Shown: positions 18,203 to 26,763, counted from the first letter of the stretch. The stretch is DNA of 64,000 bases from an uncultured Bacteroidota bacterium (GCA_902582405.1 CACHSA010000006.1:1-64000); one strand, 5' to 3'. The notes: generated from the sequence alone by a model not told the origin. Numbers and translations are program-made.

Positions 18203-18748
18203 TTACAGTTTACTATTGTTTGCAACTTTCCCTTGGACCCCTTTAAACAATGATTTTAAAAATTTTAAATCATTATCCAAATTCAAAGTTGGAGAAAAAA
18301 GTTCAAATATTTTAATTTCTCTTTTTTTCCAATCAAAGGCAACTGGTAATATTTCGCATTTGGACTTGACGGCAATATGATAAAAACCAGTTTTCCAATT
18401 ATCAACTAATTTTCTGGTTCCCTCTGGAGCTATTGCAACTCTAAAAGTCTTGTTGGTTTCAAACATTTGAGAAATTTTTTCTACTGAATTCTTTTTCCCT
18501 CTTCTGTCAATGGGTTTACCACCAAGATTATTGAAGAAATTAGTAGTGAAAAAATTATAAAATTCTTTTTTTATTACAAAATTGATTTCCTCACCAAGGA
18601 GTTTTCTTACGCCGATTGCGACAACAAAATCCCAATTGCTAGTATGTGGAAAAACCAGAACAACAATTTTTTTGTTTACCGGGAAATTACCCTTTAACTT
18701 AAACTTAAATATTTTAAAAGTAATAAGTTCGCATATAAAGCTAAACAT
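18203..18748 (-). CDS. Lysophospholipid (1-acylglycerol-3-phosphate-type) acyltransferase
   Basis: A 181-residue PlsC-like protein. The acyltransferase HX4D box is HTSNWD near residue 36, and the second conserved motif is APEGTR near 109. A hydrophobic N-terminus (FSFICELITFKIF) probably anchors it to the inner membrane. The short form (~180 residues) is common in Bacteroidota and lies outside the classical PlsC subgroup, so the acceptor could be a lysophospholipid, an ornithine lipid precursor or another glycerolipid. Its 5' end overlaps the 3' end of kdsB by eight bases, so the two are probably co-transcribed and both serve the envelope. Confidence 0.83.
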   Translation of the reverse strand: MFSFICELITFKIFKFKLKGNFPVNKKIVVLVFPHTSNWDFVVAIGVRKLLGEEINFVIKKEFYNFFTTNFFNNLGGKPIDRRGKKNSVEKISQMFETNKTFRVAIAPEGTRKLVDNWKTGFYHIAVKSKCEILPVAFDWKKREIKIFELFSPTLNLDNDLKFLKSLFKGVQGKVANNSKL

Positions 18749-19484
18749 CTCCTATAGAATCTAAGTATTTTTTTGCTTTAATTAAATCGTTTGGAGTATC
18801 AATTCCTATAGTTGGTTTTTCAATTTGTAAGATTTTGATTTTTTGACCATTTTCAATAAATCTTATACACTCAAGCATTTCAATCTTTTCAAGTTTACTT
18901 GGTTTAAAACTTGAAAATTGAATAATTGATTGACTTAAAAAGCCGTATACACCTACGTGTATGTGAAAATTAAAACCATCATCAAAATTTCTTATAAATG
19001 GAATTTTACTTCTCGAAAAATACATTGCAAAATTATTTTTATCTAAAACAACTTTTACACAATTTTCGTCATTGATTATTTTTGAATTATTGGTTCTATA
19101 TGCAAGTGAAACTACAGTTATGTCTCTGTTTGAATTATTTTTAAAAAAATTTATTATTTTTTTTAGGCTTATTTTGCTTACAAATGGTTCATCACCCTGA
19201 ACATTTATAACAATATCAGATTTATAATTTCTAGATGCCTCTGATACCCTATCACTCCCACATTGATGCCTTTTTTTGGTAATAAAAACCTTACCTCCAT
19301 TTATCTTAACAATATTTGAGATTTCTTCGCTATCGGTAGCTACAATAATTTCATCAAAAATATTCATAGATAATAAATTTTGGTATGTCATCACAATAAT
19401 TGGAATACCCTTTAATTTTTCCAATAATTTCCTAGGAAATCGACTGGAGTTTAATCTCGCTGGAATTATAGCAATTACCCTCAT
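18741..19484 (-). CDS. kdsB: 3-deoxy-manno-octulosonate cytidylyltransferase
   Basis: A 247-residue nucleotidyltransferase that activates Kdo to CMP-Kdo for lipid A-core assembly. The N-terminal IIPARLNSSRFPRKLL is the CTP-binding loop of the KdsB family; VNVQGDEPF near residue 94 and HVGVYGF supply metal and sugar contacts. Its presence indicates a lipopolysaccharide-bearing outer membrane. It overlaps the downstream acyltransferase gene by eight bases. A TAnnTTTG box ends only five bases before the ATG, so the mRNA leader may be nearly absent. Confidence 0.95.
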   Translation of the reverse strand: MRVIAIIPARLNSSRFPRKLLEKLKGIPIIVMTYQNLLSMNIFDEIIVATDSEEISNIVKINGGKVFITKKRHQCGSDRVSEASRNYKSDIVINVQGDEPFVSKISLKKIINFFKNNSNRDITVVSLAYRTNNSKIINDENCVKVVLDKNNFAMYFSRSKIPFIRNFDDGFNFHIHVGVYGFLSQSIIQFSSFKPSKLEKIEMLECIRFIENGQKIKILQIEKPTIGIDTPNDLIKAKKYLDSIGDV

Positions 19485-19489
19485 TAAAT

Positions 19490-19497
19490 CAAATATA
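19490..19497 (-). promoter_or_regulatory. Candidate promoter -7 box for kdsB
   Basis: On the minus strand tatatttg matches TAnnTTTG. A TTG lies 24 bp further upstream (19522-19524), slightly longer than the usual 17-23. The predicted transcription start falls within about two bases of the kdsB ATG. Confidence 0.38.
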
Positions 19498-19548
19498 ACC
19501 TATTTTAAATTTGTAATTAAACAAACATCGAAGAATAAAAAAAAATTG

Positions 19549-19556
19549 TAGATTTG
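19549..19556 (+). promoter_or_regulatory. Candidate promoter -7 box for the 19580 gene
   Basis: tagatttg matches TAnnTTTG and lies 23 bp before the start of the membrane-anchored hypothetical gene. No TTG is present at the -33 distance. A second exact match (taaatttg, 19506-19513) lies further upstream. One of the two probably serves the three-gene operon ending in rsmD. Confidence 0.33.
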
Positions 19557-19579
19557 TCCAAAAGGTCAAAAAAAGTATA

Positions 19580-20227
19580 ATGAAAAAAGGGATTCTTGCT
19601 GTTCTATGGGTATTAATTATTTTTTTTAGTTATAAAATCTATGACTCAATTAATGGTCCAATAAAATTCAATAAAATTAAAAATGAAAGATACGCTGATG
19701 TTATTGATAGGCTAAAAATAATTAGAAAAGCACAAATTGCACATAAAGATGTGAAAGGAGTGTTCTCAAATAACTTTGACAGTCTAATTAAATTTGTAGA
19801 CGAAGGAATTTTCACTCTAATTGAAAAAAGAGACTCCTCATACTTGGAATACGACCGAATTTATAGGATTGATATGTTGAGAGAAATTATAGTTGTTGAC
19901 ACTCTAGGGTTTGTATCCGTTAAGGATTCTTTGTTTAAAGACTCTGATGAATATAAAAGTATGGCTTTCATTCCTGTGGAAGGAGTTGAAGACAGCATAT
20001 TTGATATCAAATCTTCTATTATTGACAAAAATGGATATAAAGTACCTGTGTTCGAGGTTAAAATTTCAAAAAATATAGTTTTATTTGATCAAAATAAAGA
20101 TCTTTTAAAACAAGAAAATGAAATAATTTCTGTTGACGGTGTTAACGGACCTGAAATAATTCTCGGTTCTCTTTCAAATGTTAGCACAAATGGAAACTGG
20201 CCGACAATTTTTGATGCTTCAAATTGA
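19580..20227 (+). CDS. Conserved hypothetical protein with one N-terminal membrane anchor
   Basis: A 215-residue protein with a single N-terminal hydrophobic helix (GILAVLWVLIIFFSYKIY) and a soluble remainder that should face the periplasm. No catalytic motif is recognisable. The body is rich in alternating hydrophobic/charged strands, for example VPVFEVKISKNIVLFDQ, and ends in a conserved-looking glycine/tryptophan segment (NGNWPTIFD). I recall the same trio, this protein, a DUF3822 protein and rsmD, in other flavobacteria, which suggests conservation in the lineage. It overlaps the next gene by four bases, so translation is probably coupled. Function unknown. Confidence 0.7.
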   Translation: MKKGILAVLWVLIIFFSYKIYDSINGPIKFNKIKNERYADVIDRLKIIRKAQIAHKDVKGVFSNNFDSLIKFVDEGIFTLIEKRDSSYLEYDRIYRIDMLREIIVVDTLGFVSVKDSLFKDSDEYKSMAFIPVEGVEDSIFDIKSSIIDKNGYKVPVFEVKISKNIVLFDQNKDLLKQENEIISVDGVNGPEIILGSLSNVSTNGNWPTIFDASN

Positions 20228-20997
20228 TTAAAAAAATTTCTTCTGAGGATTTATCTATTCTAATTTTTAAAGATAGAATCGCCTTTTGCACTTTAGATCA
20301 AACACTTTATTTTAAATTAGAAAAAAAAAATAATGCAGATGAACTCGACTCTTGGATTAAGTACAATAACTTAATAAAAAAAAATAATAAATGTATTTTA
20401 TTTGATAGTAAGGGAGTGGTTGTACCCAATAAACTCTTTGATGTTTCAAAAAAAAACCTTTATTTATCATTGACTGATGACGAGTTGGATGACAAAATAG
20501 TTGAAACCAATATTATAGATCCAGATAATCAAGTTTTTGTTTTTTCAAAAGGCAAAAACGTGGATAAAATATTTAGTAATTCAATAAAAGATCTGGAAAC
20601 AACACATTTTGCATCCTACCTTTTGCCCTTTTTATCTAAAGTTTCAAGACGAGACTTAAAAAAAAATATTTTTATTCATTTAAGAGAAGACTATTTTGAT
20701 CTATTCATCTATCAAAGTTCACTATTGTTGCTATTCAATTCTTATCCACACGATAATGAACAAGATTTCTTATATTATTTGTTTTTTGTGCTAGAGCAGT
20801 TTTATTTAAAGCCAAATCAATTTCAAGCATATTTTTTGGGAAAATTTGAAAAATATAAAAAATATTATATAGCATTTGAAAGGTTTCATAAACAAACAAA
20901 TTTCACTCAACCAAAAAATCCAGAAATAGAATTTAATCATCCAGCACCATTTTTCAATTATTTTTTTGATCATGAGAATAATAGCGGGGAAATTTAA
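20224..20997 (+). CDS. DUF3822 family protein
   Basis: A 257-residue soluble protein without signal peptide or TM segment. The pattern of strands (LSILIFKDRIAFCTLD, NIFIHLREDYFDLFIYQ, LLLLFNSYPH) followed by a helix with YYLFFVLEQFYL and a YFLGKF strand fits the Bacteroidota-specific DUF3822 family. The two-lobed repeat of strands is reminiscent of actin-like (ASKHA) folds such as PilM, but no phosphate-binding motif is obvious. It starts with TTG, overlaps the preceding gene by four bases and overlaps rsmD by 26. Biological role unknown; the coupling to rsmD is the only clue. Confidence 0.72.
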   Translation: MIKKISSEDLSILIFKDRIAFCTLDQTLYFKLEKKNNADELDSWIKYNNLIKKNNKCILFDSKGVVVPNKLFDVSKKNLYLSLTDDELDDKIVETNIIDPDNQVFVFSKGKNVDKIFSNSIKDLETTHFASYLLPFLSKVSRRDLKKNIFIHLREDYFDLFIYQSSLLLLFNSYPHDNEQDFLYYLFFVLEQFYLKPNQFQAYFLGKFEKYKKYYIAFERFHKQTNFTQPKNPEIEFNHPAPFFNYFFDHENNSGEI

Positions 20998-21505
20998 AGG
21001 AAGAAAAATAAAATATAATAATTTAAAAAATGTAAGACCTACAACAGATAGGACAAAAGAAGCTTTGTTTAATATTTTGAACCAACATTTTGATTTGAAT
21101 CAAATAAGTGCTCTTGATCTTTTTTCTGGAAGTGGAAATATAAGCTATGAACTTGTTTCAAGAGGAGTAACAAAAATAACTTCTGTTGAAAAAAATATTC
21201 ATTGTGTTAAATTTATTAATAGTTTTTCTAAAACACTTGATGTAGAAATAAATATTGTCAACTCTTCTGCGCTTAAATTTTTAAAAATCACAAAATCTAA
21301 ATTTAATTTAATAATAGCTGATCCCCCTTACTCACATACAGAGGAAGAAATAGATGGTTTAATAGATTTAATTTTTACAAAAAAAATTTTAACGAGAAAT
21401 GGTTTACTTGTTATCGAGCATCACAAAAATAATCCACCCAAAAAAAATAAATTTTTGTTTGATGTTAGAACATATGGTAGTAATTCGCTAAGTTTTTTTA
21501 AATAA
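20972..21505 (+). CDS. rsmD: 16S rRNA (guanine966-N2)-methyltransferase
   Basis: A 177-residue SAM-dependent methyltransferase. The start MRIIAGKFKGRKIK and RPTTDRTKEALFNIL are RsmD hallmarks; the SAM-binding LDLFSGSGNISYEL lies near residue 45 and the catalytic NLIIADPPYSH near 115. It methylates G966 of 16S rRNA during small-subunit assembly. The ATG at 20972 is preferred over the TTG two codons earlier because it gives the conserved N-terminus. The gene begins inside the DUF3822 gene and ends four bases before the 3' end region of rnpB on the opposite strand. Confidence 0.93.
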   Translation: MRIIAGKFKGRKIKYNNLKNVRPTTDRTKEALFNILNQHFDLNQISALDLFSGSGNISYELVSRGVTKITSVEKNIHCVKFINSFSKTLDVEINIVNSSALKFLKITKSKFNLIIADPPYSHTEEEIDGLIDLIFTKKILTRNGLLVIEHHKNNPPKKNKFLFDVRTYGSNSLSFFK

Positions 21506-21508
21506 AAA

Positions 21509-21802
21509 AAGCAGGTCATAAGCCGGATTCTGTCAAGTCTTACCATTTATCTAGGTTTTTGATTACTCAAAAACTCAATCCGCCTACCCCTCCGCAAAGA
21601 ACGAGCGATTCTTAAATGCAGATATATTTGGCGTTTCACCGTATAGAGTTTACATGATTTCACTACAGCTTACCTGTACATTCTTTCTGCTGCACTTGTC
21701 CTAATTGTTAAAATAACAACCGACGGGTATTACCCGCTATACTGCTCTATGGTGTCCGGACTTTCCTCTCTGTAATATAAGAGCGATAAGAAGACCTGCT
21801 CT
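21509..21802 (-). ncRNA. rnpB: RNase P RNA (bacterial class A)
   Basis: On the minus strand the RNA begins gagcaggtc and ends gacctgct, forming helix P1. Inside are the universally conserved gaggaaagtccggac (P4 side and J3/4) near the 5' end and agaatccggctta near the 3' end, plus gcagaaag and ggtgaaac segments. It is the catalytic RNA that trims tRNA 5' leaders. The length (~290 nt) is short for type A, consistent with a compact Bacteroidota version. A T7 tract right after P1 (minus strand) probably ends transcription. A TAnnTTTG box ends four bases before the 5' end. Confidence 0.95.
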
Positions 21803-21804
21803 TA

Positions 21805-21812
21805 CAAATTTA
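21805..21812 (-). promoter_or_regulatory. Promoter -7 box for rnpB
   Basis: taaatttg on the minus strand matches TAnnTTTG exactly, and its G lies four bases before the predicted rnpB 5' end. Because the 5' end of RNase P RNA is constrained by helix P1, this is the best-placed promoter in the window and calibrates the box-to-start distance. A TTG at the ideal -33 distance is not present (the nearest is 12 bp upstream). Confidence 0.5.
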
Positions 21813-21887
21813 TAATATTGTTAACAATTTTTGTTGAATTTTATATAATGTTTAAAGAAATAAATATGCTTTTTATATTTTTATGCG

Positions 21888-23582
21888 ATGGGTGACTATA
21901 GAATTTCTGCAACTAAATATAGACCAAAGTCCTTTAAAGAAGTAGTCGGGCAAGATGCGGTTACTAGGACGCTTGAAAATGCTATCACCCAAAAAAAATT
22001 AGGTCAAGCATTATTGTTTTGTGGACCTAGAGGTGTTGGTAAAACTACATGTGCAAGAATCTTAGCAAGGACAATAAATTTTAGTCAAGGAGAGAAGCTT
22101 GATTATTCATTCAATATTTTCGAATTAGATGCTGCATCTAATAGATCTGTAGATGATATTAGAAATTTAAATGAACAAGTTAGAGTACCCCCCAGAATTG
22201 GTAATTTTAAAATTTATATAATTGACGAAGCTCACATGTTGACGACTGAAGCATTTAATGCTTTTTTAAAAACATTGGAAGAGCCACCAAAACATGTTGT
22301 GTTCATCCTAGCAACAACAGAGAAATCAAAAATTTTACCGACGGTTTTGTCAAGGTGTCAAATTTATGATTTTAAAAGAATAAGTGTCACAGATATAAAG
22401 ATGAAATTAGAAAACATTTTATTGGATCAAAATATACAATATGAAGATGAAGCATTGTTTTTAATTGCAGAAAGTGGAGATGGATCATTAAGAGACGGCC
22501 TGCAAATGTTAGATAAAATGATCAATTTCTGCGAAAATAATATAAATACTGAAAGTGTATCTAAAATCTTAAACATTATTGACAACAAAATTTATTTAGA
22601 AATTTGTGATGAATTGATTGATCAAAATACGTCTGAGGCCCTGATTTGCCTTGACAAGGTAATATCAAATGGTTTTAATGAGTTGGATTTTATTATTGGA
22701 TTATCTAACCATTTCAGAAATCTTTTTCTCAGCAAAAATGAAAGTACTTTAAAATTGATCGAAACTAGTAAAACCCTTGAGAAAATTTATTTGGATCAAT
22801 CAAAAAAAATTGATTTAGATTTTATTAAAGAAGCATTAAAAATTCTAAATACTTTCGAAATAAATTTTAATAAAGTTGACAGTAAAAGGATCCACACGGA
22901 AATATGTTTAATACAGATATCATCAATTAGAAAAGAAATAAGTAATAAAAAAAAAAAAATAACTACTGAGCCTGATGATACACAAATTGTTGAAAAAGAC
23001 AGACAAATTACTAATAACAAAATCACAAAATCTTTTGGTGAAGATATCGACAAAAAAAATGAAAATTACAAAATTAAAACAGAGGATAATCAAGCTACAG
23101 AGTTAAATTTAAATATCGATGAGATTTCTTCGTTCTCATTAGCAAGTGTAGAAAAAAAAAGAAAATATAAAAACGATAAATTAATTGACACCAAATTAGA
23201 AAAAAAAGCTAAAGGATTTGAAAACGATTTCACTCAAGAAGATTTAGTTCGTCAATGGAACAACTATTATAATCTCAAAATAAAAAATAAAGAATTTAAT
23301 ATTGCATCCTTACTGAAGATTAGTATACCCAAGAAATCTGAAAATAAAATACTTTATAGTGTTGTTTCAGATATTAATAAGAAGGAGTTAAATATTGAGA
23401 TTCCAAAATTACTTGAATACATTAGAAAATCACTAAAAAACGATTTTATCGAAATACAAATAGACTCAAATATTTCCCCCAAAAAAAACATAATATACAC
23501 GCCAAGTGAAAAGTTTGAAAAATTAGTCGAATTAAATCCATCACTTCAAATACTAAAAAATAAACTTGATTTAGATTATTAA
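21888..23582 (+). CDS. dnaX: DNA polymerase III subunit gamma/tau
   Basis: A 564-residue clamp-loader ATPase. YRPKSFKEVVGQD opens the AAA domain; Walker A is GPRGVGKT near residue 47 and Walker B gives IIDEAHM near 110, followed by the SRC sensor motif (LSRCQIYDF). The four-cysteine zinc module normally inserted after Walker A in E. coli-type DnaX is absent; the segment is short (TINFSQGEKLDYSFNIFELDAAS). I believe this is usual in flavobacteria. After residue ~350 a long lysine/asparagine-rich linker leads to a C-terminal domain. No slippery frameshift signal was pursued. It loads the sliding clamp during replication. The start ATG is preceded by an AT-rich stretch shared with the rnpB promoter. 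Confidence 0.94.
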   Translation: MGDYRISATKYRPKSFKEVVGQDAVTRTLENAITQKKLGQALLFCGPRGVGKTTCARILARTINFSQGEKLDYSFNIFELDAASNRSVDDIRNLNEQVRVPPRIGNFKIYIIDEAHMLTTEAFNAFLKTLEEPPKHVVFILATTEKSKILPTVLSRCQIYDFKRISVTDIKMKLENILLDQNIQYEDEALFLIAESGDGSLRDGLQMLDKMINFCENNINTESVSKILNIIDNKIYLEICDELIDQNTSEALICLDKVISNGFNELDFIIGLSNHFRNLFLSKNESTLKLIETSKTLEKIYLDQSKKIDLDFIKEALKILNTFEINFNKVDSKRIHTEICLIQISSIRKEISNKKKKITTEPDDTQIVEKDRQITNNKITKSFGEDIDKKNENYKIKTEDNQATELNLNIDEISSFSLASVEKKRKYKNDKLIDTKLEKKAKGFENDFTQEDLVRQWNNYYNLKIKNKEFNIASLLKISIPKKSENKILYSVVSDINKKELNIEIPKLLEYIRKSLKNDFIEIQIDSNISPKKNIIYTPSEKFEKLVELNPSLQILKNKLDLDY

Positions 23583-23779
23583 ATCGTCATATTTAAAGTA
23601 TAAGCGGTTCTTAATTGATTTAGAACAGGCAAAAATTAACCGATTAAAGTCTAGTTTTAAAAAAATTTGATTCATGTTGTTAAAATAAAAAAATCTTAAA
23701 GTTAGTATGAGCAATCAATTATAGAGTTACAAACACCTTCTTGATTTTCGAATTATTAAAACATTCAGGGATGAAAAAT
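23583..23779. other. 197-nt convergent intergenic region, no gene seen
   Basis: Between the 3' ends of dnaX and ppx. No ORF of note and no classical hairpin-plus-T terminator. It holds two short overlapping inverted repeats, gttct (23607) with agaac (23622) and cggtt (23605) with aaccg (23638), which cannot form together. The rest is AT-rich and featureless to me. Confidence 0.5.
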
Positions 23780-24679
23780 TTATCGATCTCTACTTGTTCT
23801 TTTTTTATATAAGAGCCTTATCATCCCGTCTGCTAACCCAATTTTCGGGACGTAAATTTCTGAAGATCCAGACCATTCTAGAGTTTTTAAGAATATTTCT
23901 GCTGCCGGTATAATAACATCTGATCTGTCTGGGTTTAAATCTAAATTAATTATCCTTTCCTCGTAGGTCATTCCAATCATATTATTGTAAATAGTATTTA
24001 AATTTATTAAAGTCAAGGGTTTGGTTTCCATAACCCCAGCCATTTTAAATATTTTGTTAATATTCCCCCCAGAACCTATTAGGGCAATTTTATTGTCATT
24101 TCGGACATTAGACTTAATCCAATCACGAATTTTGTCCCAAATGTCCTTACTAATCATTTTATTAATCATTCTTACAGTTCCAATTTTAAATGATTTAGAC
24201 TTTTTCCTTTTGCCATTTACTATAATTGAAAACTCAGTACTTCCACCACCTACGTCAACATATATAAAAGTTCTGTTTTTGTTTATAACCTCAAAAATAT
24301 TGTTTAGAGATATTACTTTTGCTTCTTTTCTACCATCAATAATTTCAATTTTTAATTTTGTTTTTCTTTTAACTTGCTGAATAACTTCTTTTGAGTTGTT
24401 AGCCTCTCTTAATGCAGATGTTGCAAAAGCAAGAAAACTTTTCACTTCATTAACTTTAATAATATGTTTAAATGCCTTTATTGTTTTTACTATTTTAACT
24501 ATATTTTTTGATGATATCTCACCAATTGTAAATGATTCTTGCCCAAGTCTTATAGGAACTCTGACTATTGAGCTTTTTAAAAATTTTATTGGAAATCCTT
24601 TTTTAATTATAACATTTGTTATTAAAAGTCTTATTGCATTAGATCCTATATCAATCGCTGCAAATTTTTCAATTTTCAT
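23780..24679 (-). CDS. ppx: Exopolyphosphatase (Ppx/GppA family)
   Basis: A 299-residue ASKHA-fold phosphatase. The phosphate-1 motif AAIDIGSNAIRLLI opens the protein, and YVDVGGGSTEFS near residue 142 and IGSGGNINKIFKM near 202 are the remaining nucleotide/phosphate-binding loops. It hydrolyses terminal phosphates of polyphosphate or converts pppGpp to ppGpp. At ~300 residues it is the short, two-lobed form lacking the C-terminal HD domain of E. coli Ppx. It overlaps ppk1 by four bases, giving a synthesis-degradation pair on one transcript. Confidence 0.93.
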   Translation of the reverse strand: MKIEKFAAIDIGSNAIRLLITNVIIKKGFPIKFLKSSIVRVPIRLGQESFTIGEISSKNIVKIVKTIKAFKHIIKVNEVKSFLAFATSALREANNSKEVIQQVKRKTKLKIEIIDGRKEAKVISLNNIFEVINKNRTFIYVDVGGGSTEFSIIVNGKRKKSKSFKIGTVRMINKMISKDIWDKIRDWIKSNVRNDNKIALIGSGGNINKIFKMAGVMETKPLTLINLNTIYNNMIGMTYEERIINLDLNPDRSDVIIPAAEIFLKTLEWSGSSEIYVPKIGLADGMIRLLYKKRTSRDR

Positions 24680-26763
24680 TTACGAACTAAGTTTTTAAAA
24701 TATTTATATGTCTCAAATTGAGATCGTTTGCTTATAATTTTTTTCTCACTCACTTTATTTACTCTCAAATCATTGATTAATCTGCTTTTAACGTTATCTA
24801 TCCAGCTAATATTAAAGGTATCTAAAATTTGATTTTGAAGATCAGTATCATAAATGGGACAACTTACCTCTATTCTATTTTCAAAATTTCTTGTCATCCA
24901 ATCAGCAGATGATATATAAATTTTGGGTTTACCAGCGTTTTCAAATATATAAACCCTTGGATGCTCTAAGTATTTATCGACTACACTTATAACTTTTATA
25001 TTTTCGCTCATATCTTTTATTCCCGGAATTAAACAACAAACACCTCTTACAATCATTTCAATTTTGACTCCAGCGTTACTTGCCTCATAAAGTTTTGATA
25101 TTATTTTATAATTTGTAATACTGTTTAATTTCAGTCTTATTTTTGATTTTTTACCTAGAAGTTTATTTTTTATTTCATTATCAATTAATTCGACCAATCG
25201 TTGATATGTGTAATGTGGAGAGACTATTAAATGTTTATATCTTTTGAATTCATAATTAACTTCCAAAAAATTGAAAACTTTTGAAACATCCTTTAAAAGC
25301 TTTTGATTTGATGTGAATAAGGTATAATCGGTATATATTTTTGCTGTATTTTCATTAAAATTACCAGTACTTACAAAACCATATTTTTTAATATTGTCCT
25401 CCTCGTTTCTTAAAACTAAACAAATTTTTGAATGAACTTTCAGTCCCCTAACACCCATTATAATTTGAACACCTGATTTCTCCAGTTTATCAGCAATGTT
25501 TATATTATTTTCTTCATCAAATCTAGCTTGCAACTCAACATAGACAACTACCTTTTTTCCGTTTTTTACAGCATTAATGAGAGAGCTTACTACTTGGGAA
25601 TATTTAGCTAACCTATAAAGCGTTATTTTGATTGTTTTAACATTAGGATCAAGAGCAGCTTCTCTTAAAAACTTAATCAAATAAGAAAAACTGTGATAAG
25701 GGGTATAAATTAGATAATCTTTTATTGACACAGCCTGCATAATGTTTTTTTCTAATCCAAGATTTTTAACAGCTACAGGAATATTTTTTTTATACATCAA
25801 GTCATTTCTGTTTAAACTTGGGAATTTCATATAATCGGCACGCCTATGATAACGACCTCCAGGAATTAAACTTTTTTTCGATTTTACTCCAAGTTTATCC
25901 ATAACTTTTTGCAAAGTTACAGGGTCAATGTTTTTATCATGAACTAGTCTAACTGGATCCGCAAAAATTCTGTCTCTTACGCTATTCATGATTTTTTCCG
26001 CATAACTTTTTCCGAAATTTTCTTCAATGTCTAATTCTCCATCTCTTGTTATTTTGAACATATGAGAATCAATTTTTTTATAATCAAACATGCTGAAAAT
26101 CAAATGGAAATGAAGTCTTATAAGGTCATCAAGCATCATTATATACTGAATGCCATTTTCATCAACTGGTAAAACAATAAAGCGATCTAGTTTTTTTGGA
26201 AGTTCAATAAACGCGTAAATGTTATTTTGGTATAAATCAATGTTTGATTCCAAATTCAATTCCAGTTTGATTGCTAAAAAAGTTTTGTTATCAGTAAAAT
26301 CTTGATATTCTTCTTTTAAAATTACAGTTACTAATGATGGATTTACTTTTTCCAAAAAATAATCAGTCAAATATTGATTTTGATATGGTTTAATCTGTTT
26401 CTCATTAATAAAGTAAATTTTTTCCTTTTTTAATTTGTTTTCTATATTGGCTAAAATTACATTACTTTTTTGTTGAAGTTTTATAACTTTGTTTGTAATT
26501 GACTTTAACAATTCTTTAGCTTCAATACCTCCTAAAACTTTTTTACCTGACTTACCAGACTGAGCAATTCGCTTTACGGATGCAAATCTTACTTGAAAAA
26601 ATTCGTCTAAATTATTTGAAAAAATACCGAGGAATCTAAGTCTTTCAATGAGTGGAACCGTCACATCAGAAGCTTCTTCCAAAACCCTTTCATTAAAATT
26701 AAGCCAACTTAACTCTCTATTTATAAAATTAAACTTTTTATTTTTAACTTTTTTTTGATTCAT
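24676..26763 (-). CDS. ppk1: Polyphosphate kinase 1
   Basis: A 695-residue enzyme polymerising the gamma-phosphate of ATP into polyphosphate. NRELSWLNFNERVLEEA is the N-terminal family signature. The phosphorylated active-site histidine is in GLKVHSKICLVLR near residue 443, and the second conserved His region follows VSPHYTYQRLVE. The autophosphorylated histidine is the established reaction intermediate. Four domains (N, head, C1, C2) are all represented, so it is full length. It overlaps sixA upstream by 20 bases and ppx downstream by four, indicating a coupled operon. Confidence 0.96.
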   Translation of the reverse strand: MNQKKVKNKKFNFINRELSWLNFNERVLEEASDVTVPLIERLRFLGIFSNNLDEFFQVRFASVKRIAQSGKSGKKVLGGIEAKELLKSITNKVIKLQQKSNVILANIENKLKKEKIYFINEKQIKPYQNQYLTDYFLEKVNPSLVTVILKEEYQDFTDNKTFLAIKLELNLESNIDLYQNNIYAFIELPKKLDRFIVLPVDENGIQYIMMLDDLIRLHFHLIFSMFDYKKIDSHMFKITRDGELDIEENFGKSYAEKIMNSVRDRIFADPVRLVHDKNIDPVTLQKVMDKLGVKSKKSLIPGGRYHRRADYMKFPSLNRNDLMYKKNIPVAVKNLGLEKNIMQAVSIKDYLIYTPYHSFSYLIKFLREAALDPNVKTIKITLYRLAKYSQVVSSLINAVKNGKKVVVYVELQARFDEENNINIADKLEKSGVQIIMGVRGLKVHSKICLVLRNEEDNIKKYGFVSTGNFNENTAKIYTDYTLFTSNQKLLKDVSKVFNFLEVNYEFKRYKHLIVSPHYTYQRLVELIDNEIKNKLLGKKSKIRLKLNSITNYKIISKLYEASNAGVKIEMIVRGVCCLIPGIKDMSENIKVISVVDKYLEHPRVYIFENAGKPKIYISSADWMTRNFENRIEVSCPIYDTDLQNQILDTFNISWIDNVKSRLINDLRVNKVSEKKIISKRSQFETYKYFKNLVRK

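Noticed and set aside
20742-20750. A perfect DnaA box TTATCCACA
   Set aside because: It is a single copy inside the DUF3822 coding sequence with no neighbouring boxes or AT-rich unwinding element, so it is most likely coincidence of coding sequence.
22920-22965. Programmed frameshift site in dnaX (A-rich run coding for lysines)
   Set aside because: A long A run is present (aataaaaaaaaaaaataa), but such runs are common in this genome and I saw no stimulatory hairpin or early stop in the -1 frame that I could support; the claim would need experimental or comparative data.
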